From assembly GCF_035961655.1 (NCBI RefSeq), contig NZ_CP108393.1, forward strand, positions 2,835,501 through 2,899,500: a stretch of DNA of 64,000 nt, read 5' to 3'. Source of the DNA: Streptomyces sp. NBC_01317. GTDB lineage: Bacteria; Actinomycetota; Actinomycetes; Streptomycetales; Streptomycetaceae. Shown in pieces: positions 16,842 to 24,961 of this stretch. Numbering within the stretch: the stretch's first letter is position 1; every line of letters begins with the position of its first letter. The notes beneath the pieces were generated by a model. That model saw nothing but the letters and a program-made list of their open reading frames with translations, did not search any database and was not told where the DNA came from. A program made the position numbers and the translations under genes.

Positions 16842-18245
16842 ATGTCTGATCTTCCCCGGAAGGCGGTCACCCGCACCGCGAAGCTGGCGGCGCTGCCGAT
16901 CGGTTTCGCCGGACGGGCCACCTGGGGCCTGGGCAGACGGATCGGCGGGAAGTCCGCGGAGATCGTCTCCAAGGAGTTGCAGCAGCGCACGGCGGACCAG
17001 CTCTTCAAAGTCCTCGGGGAGCTGAAGGGCGGTGCGATGAAGTTCGGGCAGGCGCTGTCCGTCTTCGAGTCCGCGCTGCCCGAGGAGGTCGCCGGGCCCT
17101 ACCGGGCGGCGCTCACCAAGCTCCAGGAGGCGGCGCCCCCGATGCCGAGCAGCACGGTGCACGCCGTGCTGGCCGAGCGGCTGGGCGAGGACTGGCGCGA
17201 CCTGTTCCTGGAGTTCGAGGAGAAGCCCGCGGCGGCGGCGTCGATCGGGCAGGTGCACCGGGCGGTCTGGCACGACGGCCGGGTCGTCGCGGTCAAGGTG
17301 CAGTATCCGGGCGCCGGGGAAGCCCTGCTGTCGGACCTGACCCAGCTGAGCCGGTTCGTCCGGCTGCTGGGGCCGCTGATCCCGGGCATGGACATGAAGC
17401 CGCTGATCAGCGAGATGCGCGACCGGGTCTCCGAGGAGCTGGACTACGCGCTGGAGGCCGAGTCGCAGCGGGAGCACGCGGCGGAGTTCGCGGACGATCC
17501 CGATGTGCTGGTGCCCGATGTGGTGCACCAGAGCGAGCAGGTGCTGGTCACCGAGTGGATCGACGGGAAGCCGCTGGCGGACGTGATCTCGGGTGGTTCC
17601 GCTGAGGAGCGGGACCGCGCCGGCCAGCTGCTGGCCCGGTTCCTCTTCTCGGGCCCGGCACGTACGGGTCTGCTGCACGCGGACCCGCATCCGGGGAATT
17701 TCCGGCTGCTGCCCCCGGACGAGGGCGTGGAGGACGGCGAGTACCGGCTGGGGGTGCTCGACTTCGGGACGGTCGACCGGCTGCCCGGCGGGCTGCCCGA
17801 CACCATCGGCTACGCGCTGCGGATGACGCTGGAGGGCGACGCGGAGGGGGTGTACGACCTGCTGCGTGAGGACGGGTTCGTCAAGGAGTCCATCGATCTC
17901 GACCCGGACGCGGTGCTGGACTATCTGCTGCCGATCATCGAGCCGGCGGCGGCGGACGAGTTCACGTTCACCCGGAGCTGGATGCGCAACCAGGCCGCGC
18001 GGATCGCCGATCCCCGGTCGCCCGCCCACCAGTTGGGCAGGCAGTTGAACCTGCCGCCGGCCTATCTGCTGATCCACCGCGTCACCCTGAGCACCATCGG
18101 TGTGCTCTGCCAGCTGAACGCGACGGTCCGGCTGCGGGACGAGCTGGAGGACTGGCTGCCCGGTTTCCTGCCGGACGAGGAGGATGACTACGCCGCCGAA
18201 GCCGAGGACGGCACCGCCGAAGAGGCCGGGCCGGACGAGGCATGA
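16842..18245 (+). CDS. ABC1/AarF/UbiB family atypical kinase
   Basis: 467 residues from ATG 16842 with GGAGG upstream. ABC1-family features: an N-terminal KxGQ motif (GGAMKFGQALSVFESALPEE), the Ala-rich loop replacing the kinase Gly-loop (AAAASIGQVHRA), VAVKVQYPG with the lysine, YALEAESQREHA, the catalytic HADPHPGNF, and LDFGTVDRLP with the metal-binding Asp. These kinases or ATPases support quinone biosynthesis or lipid homeostasis; the bacterial substrate is not known. The acidic C-terminal tail is low-complexity. A strong terminator follows. Confidence 0.92.
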   Translation: MSDLPRKAVTRTAKLAALPIGFAGRATWGLGRRIGGKSAEIVSKELQQRTADQLFKVLGELKGGAMKFGQALSVFESALPEEVAGPYRAALTKLQEAAPPMPSSTVHAVLAERLGEDWRDLFLEFEEKPAAAASIGQVHRAVWHDGRVVAVKVQYPGAGEALLSDLTQLSRFVRLLGPLIPGMDMKPLISEMRDRVSEELDYALEAESQREHAAEFADDPDVLVPDVVHQSEQVLVTEWIDGKPLADVISGGSAEERDRAGQLLARFLFSGPARTGLLHADPHPGNFRLLPPDEGVEDGEYRLGVLDFGTVDRLPGGLPDTIGYALRMTLEGDAEGVYDLLREDGFVKESIDLDPDAVLDYLLPIIEPAAADEFTFTRSWMRNQAARIADPRSPAHQLGRQLNLPPAYLLIHRVTLSTIGVLCQLNATVRLRDELEDWLPGFLPDEEDDYAAEAEDGTAEEAGPDEA

Positions 18246-18252
18246 CGTGACA

Positions 18253-18289
18253 ACGGGGGGCCGGTCCAGAGGACCGGCCCCCCGTTTTT
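18253..18289. terminator. Terminator between convergent genes
   Basis: 15-bp perfect stem (18253-18267 with 18271-18285), 3-base loop, then TTTTT-C on the plus strand. It ends the ABC1 kinase transcript; the palindrome could serve the minus-strand wblC operon too. Confidence 0.9.
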
Positions 18290-18330
18290 CTGGGACTCAC
18301 CGAGCACTGATGTGCCGTGGGGTGGGTCTG

Positions 18331-18657
18331 TTACTGCATGACCGCCATGGCGAGCGCACGGCGGGCGCGCATCGAGACGCGCTCGGCGCGGCGCTGCATC
18401 CGGCGGGCGGCGACCAGGCGCACGGCCCGGCGTTCCGCGTCGGCTTCGCGCAGGCGGTCCGCCATATGGACACGAGCCATGGCTTCTGGGATGAGTTGCA
18501 TTTCGCGGGTCCTGTTCTGACGCGAGTCGTCCGCGTCGGTGGTGCTGCTGACGGCTGGGGCGGCGGAGCCGGTGGGCTCACGCAGGGAAGAGGTCATCGG
18601 AGCCTGCTTCTTGGGATCGTGCGTGTAGGGACGGTCGATGGTTCCGCTGATGGTCAT
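18331..18657 (-). CDS. Basic hypothetical protein coupled to wblC
   Basis: 108 residues from ATG 18657, overlapping the wblC stop by 4 bases (ATGA), so it is translationally coupled to wblC. The N-terminal half is polar and probably disordered; the C-terminal 55 residues form a likely Arg/Ala-rich amphipathic helix (ADRLREADAERRAVRLVAARRMQRRAERV). No known domain is recognised. The position makes it part of the antibiotic-stress response operon. It could bind RNA or ribosomes given its charge, but that is a guess. Confidence 0.7.
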   Translation of the reverse strand: MTISGTIDRPYTHDPKKQAPMTSSLREPTGSAAPAVSSTTDADDSRQNRTREMQLIPEAMARVHMADRLREADAERRAVRLVAARRMQRRAERVSMRARRALAMAVMQ

Positions 18658-19025
18658 GCCGCTGCGACCGGGTTCTTGCGCGGACGGCCGCGGGGCCGCT
18701 TGCGAGCCACGACCACGCCCTGGACGAAGAGCTCGCCACCCCAGACGCCCCAGGGCTCGCGGCGCTCCTTGGCCCCGGCGAGGCAGGCCTCGACCAGCGG
18801 GCAGGTGCGGCAGAGCGCCTTGGCGTACTCGACGTCGGCCGGGGACTCCGCGAAGAAGACCTCCGGGTCGTAGGCACGGCACGGAACAGGTACGCCGAGG
18901 TTCTCGATGGCGTCGTCGAGCGCGGTGAGCGCGGTGAGGGGGATCAAGGTGGAGTCCTCCGTGAGGCCGGGCGGGGGGATCGTTTCGGAAGGCGGTACGG
19001 ACGGGGCGTGCGCTTCGAGTTGCAC
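18654..19025 (-). CDS. wblC: WhiB7-type transcriptional regulator WblC
   Basis: 123 residues from GTG 19025. The four iron-sulfur cluster cysteines are Cys49, Cys72, Cys75 and Cys81 (C-x22-C-x2-C-x5-C). The turn PWGVWGG (91-97) contacts the principal sigma factor, and a C-terminal AT-hook RGRPRKN (112-118) distinguishes WhiB7 from other Wbl proteins. WhiB7 activates intrinsic resistance genes when ribosomes are inhibited and activates its own promoter. Here it has a 650-nt leader with an upstream ORF and terminator hairpin. The longer reading frame upstream of the GTG lies in this leader and is not coding. Confidence 0.95.
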   Translation of the reverse strand: MQLEAHAPSVPPSETIPPPGLTEDSTLIPLTALTALDDAIENLGVPVPCRAYDPEVFFAESPADVEYAKALCRTCPLVEACLAGAKERREPWGVWGGELFVQGVVVARKRPRGRPRKNPVAAA

Positions 19026-19118
19026 GGGGTGTGATTCCTCGTCTGGTCGTTCCGGCCGGTCGGCCGGGCTGCGGCTGGTACCTGTTGTTCTCAATCCCGA
19101 GGCCCCTTCGCTCCGCCC

Positions 19119-19173
19119 GTCCCGTTCGGGACAAACAGAAGGGCCGCGGATCCCGGGTGGGGTTCCGCGGCCC
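19119..19173 (-). terminator. Attenuator hairpins in the wblC leader
   Basis: On the minus strand a 10-bp stem (19164-19173 with 19141-19150) is followed by the U-rich TTCTGTTTG, giving an intrinsic terminator about 115 bases before the wblC start and 24 bases after the upstream ORF stop. A second palindrome, GTCCCG-TT-CGGGAC (19119-19132), follows at once. The position fits conditional termination of wblC transcription. Confidence 0.75.
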
Positions 19174-19197
19174 TGAAGGCGCCGGCCTGATGGTGGA

Positions 19198-19575
19198 TCA
19201 GGCTGGATCACTCCAGGGTTCAGGCCCACGGAAGGCCCACATCTTGTGGTGCTCGGTCGTCTTGCTCGTCTGCCGTCCGGTCTCGGCACTGGCCGCCGCG
19301 TAGGCGTAGGCCTGGGCCTCCACCGCTGCCGCTCCTGCTTCCAGTGCCTCGATCGGTCGCTCATCGCGTGCCACCGGCCGGACGGGAAGACCCGCGAAGC
19401 CGACAGGCACGACGGAGGAGACGCCGGGCAGACCATTGCCGTTCAGTTCGATACGCGACACGTCGAGCGAGCACACGGAGGCGACCAGCAGATCGGTCAT
19501 TTTGACGGTGCTGACAGCGGAGCCGCCGGTGTTGACAACGGTGGTACCGGTCTTGGTCTCAAAAATCGTGGACAC
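19198..19575 (-). CDS. Upstream ORF of the wblC leader (125 aa)
   Basis: GTG start at 19575 with a strong ribosome site (GAGGAGG, 8-base spacing). The 125-residue product (starting MSTIFETKTGTTVV, ending WAFRGPEPWSDPA) has no recognised domain. It lies between the probable WhiB7-dependent promoter and the attenuator hairpin, stopping just before the hairpin. That is the arrangement expected of a ribosome-sensing leader: slow or stalled translation would change folding of the region 19141-19200 and allow readthrough into wblC. The Pro/Trp-rich C-terminus and the small CCTGAT/ATCAGG inverted repeat at its stop (19186-19202) are worth noting. It could also be a stable protein. Confidence 0.7.
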   Translation of the reverse strand: MSTIFETKTGTTVVNTGGSAVSTVKMTDLLVASVCSLDVSRIELNGNGLPGVSSVVPVGFAGLPVRPVARDERPIEALEAGAAAVEAQAYAYAAASAETGRQTSKTTEHHKMWAFRGPEPWSDPA

Positions 19576-19650
19576 TGGAATCGCCTCCTCTCGGCGTCTC
19601 TGGGACCGGCCGGAGCCAGTCATGCGTATGGACAAGTAGAGCACGGGGAG

Positions 19651-19668
19651 AGAGCTTCGTGAAGCTCT
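19651..19668. promoter_or_regulatory. Palindrome in the 5' wblC leader
   Basis: AGAGCTTC-GT-GAAGCTCT, perfect 8-bp arms, lying about 10-27 bases after the predicted transcription start and upstream of the leader ORF. It could be an RNA hairpin stabilising the leader or an operator. Confidence 0.5.
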
Positions 19669-19684
19669 TGTTCCCGTGGTTAAG

Positions 19685-19723
19685 AACCTATGGGGATTCC
19701 CGGGGCGGGCGCAAACTATTTTC
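19685..19723 (-). promoter_or_regulatory. Predicted WhiB7-type promoter of wblC
   Basis: Minus strand: AT-rich AAAATAG (19717-19723), then -35-like TTGCGC (19709-19714), 18-base spacer, then -10-like TAGGTT (19685-19690). An AT-rich block a few bases upstream of the -35 element is the known WhiB7 target architecture, read by the AT-hook. It lies just after the uvrD2 stop, and implies autoregulation. Confidence 0.6.
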
Positions 19724-19737
19724 CCGTCGATTTTTGC

Positions 19738-21990
19738 TCACGCGTCCTCCACCTCGCCCGCAACCTCTTCACCTGCGCAGATGGCCAGTACATCGGCGCC
19801 GAACCGGTCCAGCTTGCGGCCGCCCACCCCGGCGATGCCGGTCAACTCCCCCTCGCTGCCCGGCACCGCCTCGGCGATCGCCATGAGGGTCTTGTCGGTG
19901 AAGACGCAATAGGCCGGCTGGCCCAGCAGCTTGGCCTGCCCGGCGCGCCAGTCGCGCAGTCGCTCGTACAGCGCCTCGTCCATGTCGGACGGGCAGTCCT
20001 CGCAGCGCGTCAGCTTCATCTCGCCCGCGTCGGTGAGCGTCTTCCCGCACACCCGGCAGAGCACCGGGCCACGCCGCTTGCGCCGCGCGCCCGCGGCTCC
20101 GCCCACGCCCGCGCTCGCGCCGGGGCGCTCGAAGGACCCGCCCCGGTCCGCGCCGGCGCGTCTGCTGCCCGGGACCGCGGAGCCCGGCCGCAGGCCGTTG
20201 AGGAAGCGCGAGGGCCGCCGGGAGGCCCGGCCCCCCGGCGAGCGGGAGAGCGCCCAGGAGAGGGAGAGGTGCATCCGGGCGCGGGTGACGCCGACATAGA
20301 GGAGACGGCGCTCCTCCTCGACCTGTTCGTCGGTCTTCGCGTAGGTGATCGGCATCATGCCCTCGGTGAGCCCGACCAGGAACACCGCGTCCCACTCCAG
20401 GCCCTTGGCCGAGTGCAAGGAGGCGAGCGTGACGCCCTGGACGGTGGGCGCGTGCTGCGCGGCCGCGCGCTCGTCCAGCTCGGCCACCAGGTCGGAGAGC
20501 GTCGCGGACGGCTTGGCCCGTACGAAGTCCTCGGCCAGCCGCACCAGCGCGGCGAGCGACTCCCAGCGGTCCCTGACCGCCCCGGAACCCGTCGGGGGCT
20601 CCGTGGTCCACCCCGACGTGGAGAGCACCGCGCGCACCTGCGAGGGCAGCTCGACCACGTCGTCGAGCACGGCGTCGTTGCCCCCGAAGCGCGCCGCGCC
20701 GCGCAGGGCGGCGCCCGCTTCCCGTACCTCCTTGCGTTCGAAGAAGCGCTCGGCGCCGCGCAGTTGGTACGCCACCCCCACGTCCGCCAGGGCCTGTTCG
20801 TAGACCTCCGACTGGGCGTTGATCCGGTACAGCACGGCGATCTCGCCCGCCGGGACACCCGCCGCGATCAGGTCGCGGATCCGGCGGGCGGTGGTCTCGG
20901 CCTCCGTCGGCTCGTCCGCGTACTCCGTGTAGACCGGTTCGGGGCCGGCCCCCCGCTGGGAGATCAGCTCCAGGCGGTGTTCGGCGGCCCGGCCGCGCGC
21001 CTGGTTCAGCAGGCCGTTGGCCAGGTGGACGACCTGGGGCGTGGAGCGGTAGTCGCGGACCAGCTTCACCACCGTGGCGCCCGGGTGCCGCGTGCGGAAG
21101 TTCAGCAGGTGGTCCGGGGTCGCGCCGGTGAAGGAGTAGATGGTCTGGCTGGCGTCGCCGACGACACACAGGCTCTCCCGGTCCCCCAGCCACAGCTCCA
21201 GGAGGCGCTGCTGGAGGGGGCTCACGTCCTGGTACTCGTCCACCACGAAGTGCTGGTACTGGCGGCGGATCTGGTCGGCGATGTCGTGCCGGTCCTGGAG
21301 GATGCCGACCGTCAGCAGCAGCACGTCCTCGAAGTCGATGACCGAGCGGTCGCGCTTGAGCTGTTCGTACATCCCGTAGATCTGGCCGATCTCGGCCGCG
21401 TCGCGCGGGGCGTCGCGCAGCGACTTGGCGACCGCCGCCGGATAGTCCGCGGGCACGGTCTGGGTGACCTTCGCCCACTCGATCTCGCCCGTGACGTCCC
21501 GCAGCTCGTTGCGGTCCAGCCTGATCCGGCAGCGCGCCGCGGCCTCGGCGACCAACTGGACCTTGCGCTCCAGCAGTCTCGGCATCTCGCCGCCGACGAC
21601 CTTGGGCCAGAAGAACTGGAGCTGGCGCAGCGCCGCCGAGTGGAACGTGCGCGCCTGGACCCCGCCCGCGCCGAGCTGGCGCAGCCGCCCGCGCATCTCG
21701 CCCGCGGCGCGGTTGGTGAACGTGACTGCCAGCACGCTGCCCGGCTGGAGGATCCCCGCCCGCACGCCGTACGCGATCCGGTGGGTGATCGCGCGCGTCT
21801 TGCCCGTACCGGCCCCGGCCAGCACGCACACCGGGCCGTGCAGGGCCGTCGCGACCTCGCGCTGCTCGGGGTCGAGCCCTTCGAGCACCGCGTCGGCGTC
21901 CCGCGGCGGGTCGACGATCTGGCCGGGACCGGCGGTCCTGCCCTCGTGCGGGTCCTGCGGGAACAGTGGGGAATGCGTTGCTGCTGTCAC
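19738..21990 (-). CDS. uvrD2: ATP-dependent DNA helicase UvrD2
   Basis: 750 residues. Superfamily 1 helicase motifs: Walker A GAGTGKT at 59-65, TFTNRAAGEMRGRL, the motif II stretch VVDEYQDVSP, GDASQTIYSFTGA (motif III) and the C-terminal VTRARMHLSLSW. The features particular to actinobacterial UvrD2 are present: a four-cysteine element (CRVCG...CEDC) after the motor domains and a C-terminal HRDC domain (YERLRDWRAGQAKLLGQPAYCVFTDKTL...). It unwinds DNA 3'-to-5' in repair. The start at 21990 precedes about 40 disordered residues. It is divergent from mycoredoxin. Confidence 0.95.
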   Translation of the reverse strand: MTAATHSPLFPQDPHEGRTAGPGQIVDPPRDADAVLEGLDPEQREVATALHGPVCVLAGAGTGKTRAITHRIAYGVRAGILQPGSVLAVTFTNRAAGEMRGRLRQLGAGGVQARTFHSAALRQLQFFWPKVVGGEMPRLLERKVQLVAEAAARCRIRLDRNELRDVTGEIEWAKVTQTVPADYPAAVAKSLRDAPRDAAEIGQIYGMYEQLKRDRSVIDFEDVLLLTVGILQDRHDIADQIRRQYQHFVVDEYQDVSPLQQRLLELWLGDRESLCVVGDASQTIYSFTGATPDHLLNFRTRHPGATVVKLVRDYRSTPQVVHLANGLLNQARGRAAEHRLELISQRGAGPEPVYTEYADEPTEAETTARRIRDLIAAGVPAGEIAVLYRINAQSEVYEQALADVGVAYQLRGAERFFERKEVREAGAALRGAARFGGNDAVLDDVVELPSQVRAVLSTSGWTTEPPTGSGAVRDRWESLAALVRLAEDFVRAKPSATLSDLVAELDERAAAQHAPTVQGVTLASLHSAKGLEWDAVFLVGLTEGMMPITYAKTDEQVEEERRLLYVGVTRARMHLSLSWALSRSPGGRASRRPSRFLNGLRPGSAVPGSRRAGADRGGSFERPGASAGVGGAAGARRKRRGPVLCRVCGKTLTDAGEMKLTRCEDCPSDMDEALYERLRDWRAGQAKLLGQPAYCVFTDKTLMAIAEAVPGSEGELTGIAGVGGRKLDRFGADVLAICAGEEVAGEVEDA

Positions 21991-22222
21991 CCCGCCATGC
22001 TGTCAGGTCGCCGGAGACGGCTGTTCCCGTTGTCCACACCTGTGCCGCGTCTGTCATACGAATACGGTCCGGACCGTTACGGGAACGGTCGCCGCCCTCG
22101 CGGGAATGGCCGCCGCCCCGCGTACGTTCCACGGATTGCGGCGGACCGCCGGTGCACCCACCGGGGCCCACGGCCTGGAGCCGACGCACCGAGCGAGAGC
22201 GAAACAGAGGAGCGCGAGGGAC

Positions 22223-22477
22223 ATGGCGGGCACTGTGACGATGTACAGCACCACGTGGTGCGGATACTGCCGTCGGCTGAAGGGTCAGCTGGACCGCGAA
22301 GGCATCGCGTACACGGAGATCAATATCGAGCAGGACGCCGCGTCCGCGGCCTTCGTCGAGAAGGCGAACGGTGGCAACCAGACGGTGCCGACCGTGGTCG
22401 TGGTCGCGCCGAGCGGTGTCGACGTCACGATGACCAACCCGAGCCTCGCCCAGGTGAAGCAGGCGCTCGGCGCCTGA
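22223..22477 (+). CDS. mrx1: Mycoredoxin (glutaredoxin-like, Mrx1 type)
   Basis: 84 residues from ATG 22223 with GAGGG upstream. The active site is CGYC (Cys13-Cys16) after the first strand TMYSTTW; the cis-proline loop is TVPTV; the C-terminal helix is typical of the glutaredoxin fold. Mycoredoxins reduce mixed disulfides with mycothiol in actinobacteria. In many actinobacteria it sits beside uvrD2 and nudC, as here. It is monocistronic, with a strong terminator after it. Confidence 0.93.
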   Translation: MAGTVTMYSTTWCGYCRRLKGQLDREGIAYTEINIEQDAASAAFVEKANGGNQTVPTVVVVAPSGVDVTMTNPSLAQVKQALGA

Positions 22478-22506
22478 CCCCGCCGCCGCCCCGCTCCTCC
22501 GGCAGA

Positions 22507-22548
22507 CACTGATCCCCTCCGAGGCCGACGCCTCGGAGGGGATCAGTG
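22507..22548. terminator. Bidirectional terminator between mycoredoxin and nudC
   Basis: 19-bp perfect stem (22507-22525 with 22530-22548) and a 4-base loop between two convergent genes. Confidence 0.88.
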
Positions 22549-22572
22549 CTGTGTGCCGGGGAGCGGCTGTCC

Positions 22573-23520
22573 CTACTGCGGCAGCGGCTTCGGCAGCGGC
22601 TTCCCGTACCAGAGTTCCACCAGGCGCGCGGCGATCGAGATGCCCGCCGGGGGCAGGATCTCGCCCGTCTCGATCGCGGTCCGCAGGTCCTCGCGGGAGA
22701 ACCAGCGCGCCTCCTCGATCTCCTCGCCGTCCACGGTGATCGCCGAGGACGTGGCCCGTGCCATGAAGCCCAGCATCAGGCTCGACGGGAACGGCCACGG
22801 CTGGCTGGCCACGTACTCGACCTCGCCGACGGTGACACCCGCCTCCTCGAAGACCTCGCGGGCCACGGACTGCTCGATGGACTCCCCGGGCTCCACGAAG
22901 CCCGCCAGCGTGGAGAACCGGCCCTCGGGCCAGTGCACCTGCCGGCCCAGCAGCGCCCGGTCCTCCTCGTCCGTGACCAGCATGATCACCGCGGGGTCGG
23001 TCCTCGGGTAGTGCTCGGCGCCGCAGGCGGGGCAGCGGCGGATGTGGCCGGCCGCCGCGATCACCGTGCGCTCGCCGCAGCGCGAGCAGAAGCGGTGCAG
23101 CCGCTGCCAGTTCTCCAGCGCGACCGCGTGCACCATCAGGCCGGCGTCCCGCTGCGACAGCAGCAGGCCCGCCTCGCGCAGGCCGGCCGCGCGCGCCGAC
23201 TGGTCCATGCGGCCGGGCAGCGCGTCCTTCTGGAGCGCGAAGTAGCTGACCCCGTCCTCGTCCGTGCCGAGGAAGTAGCGGTGGGTCTCGGTGACGGGCG
23301 CCTCGAAGGCGGGGGTCATGACCAGTTCGGTGCGGCCGTCCGGGGTGTCGTCGATCAGCACCTGTCCGCCCGACACCACGAACACCCGGGTCGTGGGGTG
23401 GCTCCAGGCAGCCGCGAGCCAGGCCTCGTCGAGACGGTGGTGCGCGGCACGGTCGACACCGCTGGGCGCGGTGAGACCGATCGGTCGGTGTGCGAGATCG
23501 GCACTGCTGATGGTGCTCAC
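22573..23520 (-). CDS. nudC: NAD(+) diphosphatase / RNA decapping enzyme NudC
   Basis: 315 residues from GTG 23520, preceded by GGAAG at 6 bases; a TTG at 23532 is the alternative. Zinc ribbon CSRCGERTVIAAAGHIRRCPACG, then the NUDIX box beginning GFVEPGESIEQSVAREVFEE, then SQPWPFPSSLM, the tag that identifies NAD-specific NUDIX enzymes. It cleaves NAD(H) to NMN(H) and AMP and removes NAD caps from RNA. It is the last gene of a minus-strand run (adnA, adnB, M20 peptidase, nudC). Confidence 0.95.
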   Translation of the reverse strand: MSTISSADLAHRPIGLTAPSGVDRAAHHRLDEAWLAAAWSHPTTRVFVVSGGQVLIDDTPDGRTELVMTPAFEAPVTETHRYFLGTDEDGVSYFALQKDALPGRMDQSARAAGLREAGLLLSQRDAGLMVHAVALENWQRLHRFCSRCGERTVIAAAGHIRRCPACGAEHYPRTDPAVIMLVTDEEDRALLGRQVHWPEGRFSTLAGFVEPGESIEQSVAREVFEEAGVTVGEVEYVASQPWPFPSSLMLGFMARATSSAITVDGEEIEEARWFSREDLRTAIETGEILPPAGISIAARLVELWYGKPLPKPLPQ

Positions 23521-23556
23521 AGGTACTTCCAACTCCCCCGGATGGATGGGTTCTGT

Positions 23557-24951
23557 TCAGCGGAGAGCGGCGGCAAGGTCGCCCCAGAGGTAGGCGGTGG
23601 TCTCCACGCCCTTGAGCAGCAGGTCCAGTTCGACCTTCTCGTCGGGCGCGTGCCAGCCGTCGGACGGTACGGAGATGCCCAGGAAGAGCACGGGTGCGCC
23701 GAGGACGTCCTGGAGGTCGGCGGCGGGTCCCGAGCCGCCCTCGCGGGTGAAGAGGACCGGACGTTCGAAGGCGCGGCCCATGGCCCGTACGAGCGACTGG
23801 AGGGCGGGATGGCCGAGCGGGGTCAGACAGGGGCGGGTGGCGGCGCCGAAGGTGGTCTTGTGGCGGACGCCGTTCGGGACGCGGGCCTCGATCCACTCCC
23901 GTACGGCCCGCTCGATCCGGTCGGGGTCCTGTCCCGCCACCAGGCGGAACGAGAGCTTCACCTGGGCGGAGGACGGCACGATCGTCTTGCCGCCGGGGCC
24001 CTGGTAGCCGCCGCCGATGCCGTTCACCTCGGCGGTCGGGCGGGCCCAGATCCGCTCCAGGGTGGAGTGCCCGGCCTCGCCGAGGGTGCCGTGGGACTTG
24101 GCCGTACGCAGCCAGCGCTCCTCGTCGAAGGGCAGCGCGGCGAACAGGGCGCGCTCCTCGTCGGTGAGCGGGGTGACGCCGTCGTAGAAGCCGGGGACCG
24201 CGACCCGTTCGTCCGCGTCGTGCAGGGACGCGACGATGCGGGCGGCGACGGTGGCCGGGTTGGGGACGGCTCCGCCGAAGGAACCGGAGTGGATGTCCTG
24301 GTCGGGGCCGTACAGCTCGATCTCGCAGTCGGCGAGGCCGCGCATGCCGGTGCAGACCGTGGGGGTGTCCTCCGCCCACATGCCGGTGTCGGAGACGATC
24401 ACGACGTCGGCGGCGAGGCGGGCCGCGCGGTCCTCGGCCAGGGCGCGGAAGTGCGGGGAGCCGGACTCCTCCTCGCCCTCGACGAGCAGCTTGAGGTGGA
24501 CGGCGGGGGTGCTGCGGCCGGTGGCGGCGAGGTGGGCGCGGACGCCGAGTGTGTGGAAGAACACCTGCCCCTTGTCGTCCGCGGCGCCGCGTCCGTACAT
24601 CCTGCCGTCCCGTACGACCGGTTCGAAGGGGTCGCTCGACCAGCCGTCCTCGCGGGCGGCGGGCTGCACGTCGTGGTGTCCGTAGACCAGCACGGTGGGG
24701 GCCCCGGGGTCGTCCGAGGGCCATTCCGCGAAGACGGCGGGGGCGCCCGGGGTGTCCCAGATCTCGGTGAGGGGGAAGCCCGTCTCCCGGAGTTTGGCGG
24801 CCAGCCAGTCGGCGCTGCGGCGCACGTCGGCGGCGTGATCGGGCTGGGCGGACACGGACGGGATACGGAGCCAGTCCGCGAGGTCGTCGAGGAACGCGGC
24901 GCGGTGGGACTCGATATACGTACGGACGACGCTGTCCGGGGTGTCGCTCAT
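23557..24951 (-). CDS. M20 family dipeptidase
   Basis: 464 residues. Zinc-peptidase motifs in order: YGHHDVQPA (first metal His and general area), GRGAADDKGQ (bridging Asp), EGEEESGS (catalytic Glu and metal Glu), DIHSGSFGGAVPNP in the lid domain, and a late FTREGGSGPAADL with the final metal-side region. The layout matches the actinobacterial ArgE/DapE/CPG2-type dipeptidases with no signal peptide. It probably cleaves dipeptides, including possibly mycothiol-related or peptide-transport products, though the substrate cannot be fixed. Only 10 bases separate it from adnB. Confidence 0.92.
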   Translation of the reverse strand: MSDTPDSVVRTYIESHRAAFLDDLADWLRIPSVSAQPDHAADVRRSADWLAAKLRETGFPLTEIWDTPGAPAVFAEWPSDDPGAPTVLVYGHHDVQPAAREDGWSSDPFEPVVRDGRMYGRGAADDKGQVFFHTLGVRAHLAATGRSTPAVHLKLLVEGEEESGSPHFRALAEDRAARLAADVVIVSDTGMWAEDTPTVCTGMRGLADCEIELYGPDQDIHSGSFGGAVPNPATVAARIVASLHDADERVAVPGFYDGVTPLTDEERALFAALPFDEERWLRTAKSHGTLGEAGHSTLERIWARPTAEVNGIGGGYQGPGGKTIVPSSAQVKLSFRLVAGQDPDRIERAVREWIEARVPNGVRHKTTFGAATRPCLTPLGHPALQSLVRAMGRAFERPVLFTREGGSGPAADLQDVLGAPVLFLGISVPSDGWHAPDEKVELDLLLKGVETTAYLWGDLAAALR

Positions 24952-24961
24952 GACATCGAGC

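Noticed and set aside
19769..24724. A 1651-codon minus frame across uvrD2, mycoredoxin and nudC
   Set aside because: It spans several well-supported genes in another frame, is Arg/Gly/Pro-rich, and is an artefact of GC-rich DNA with few stops.
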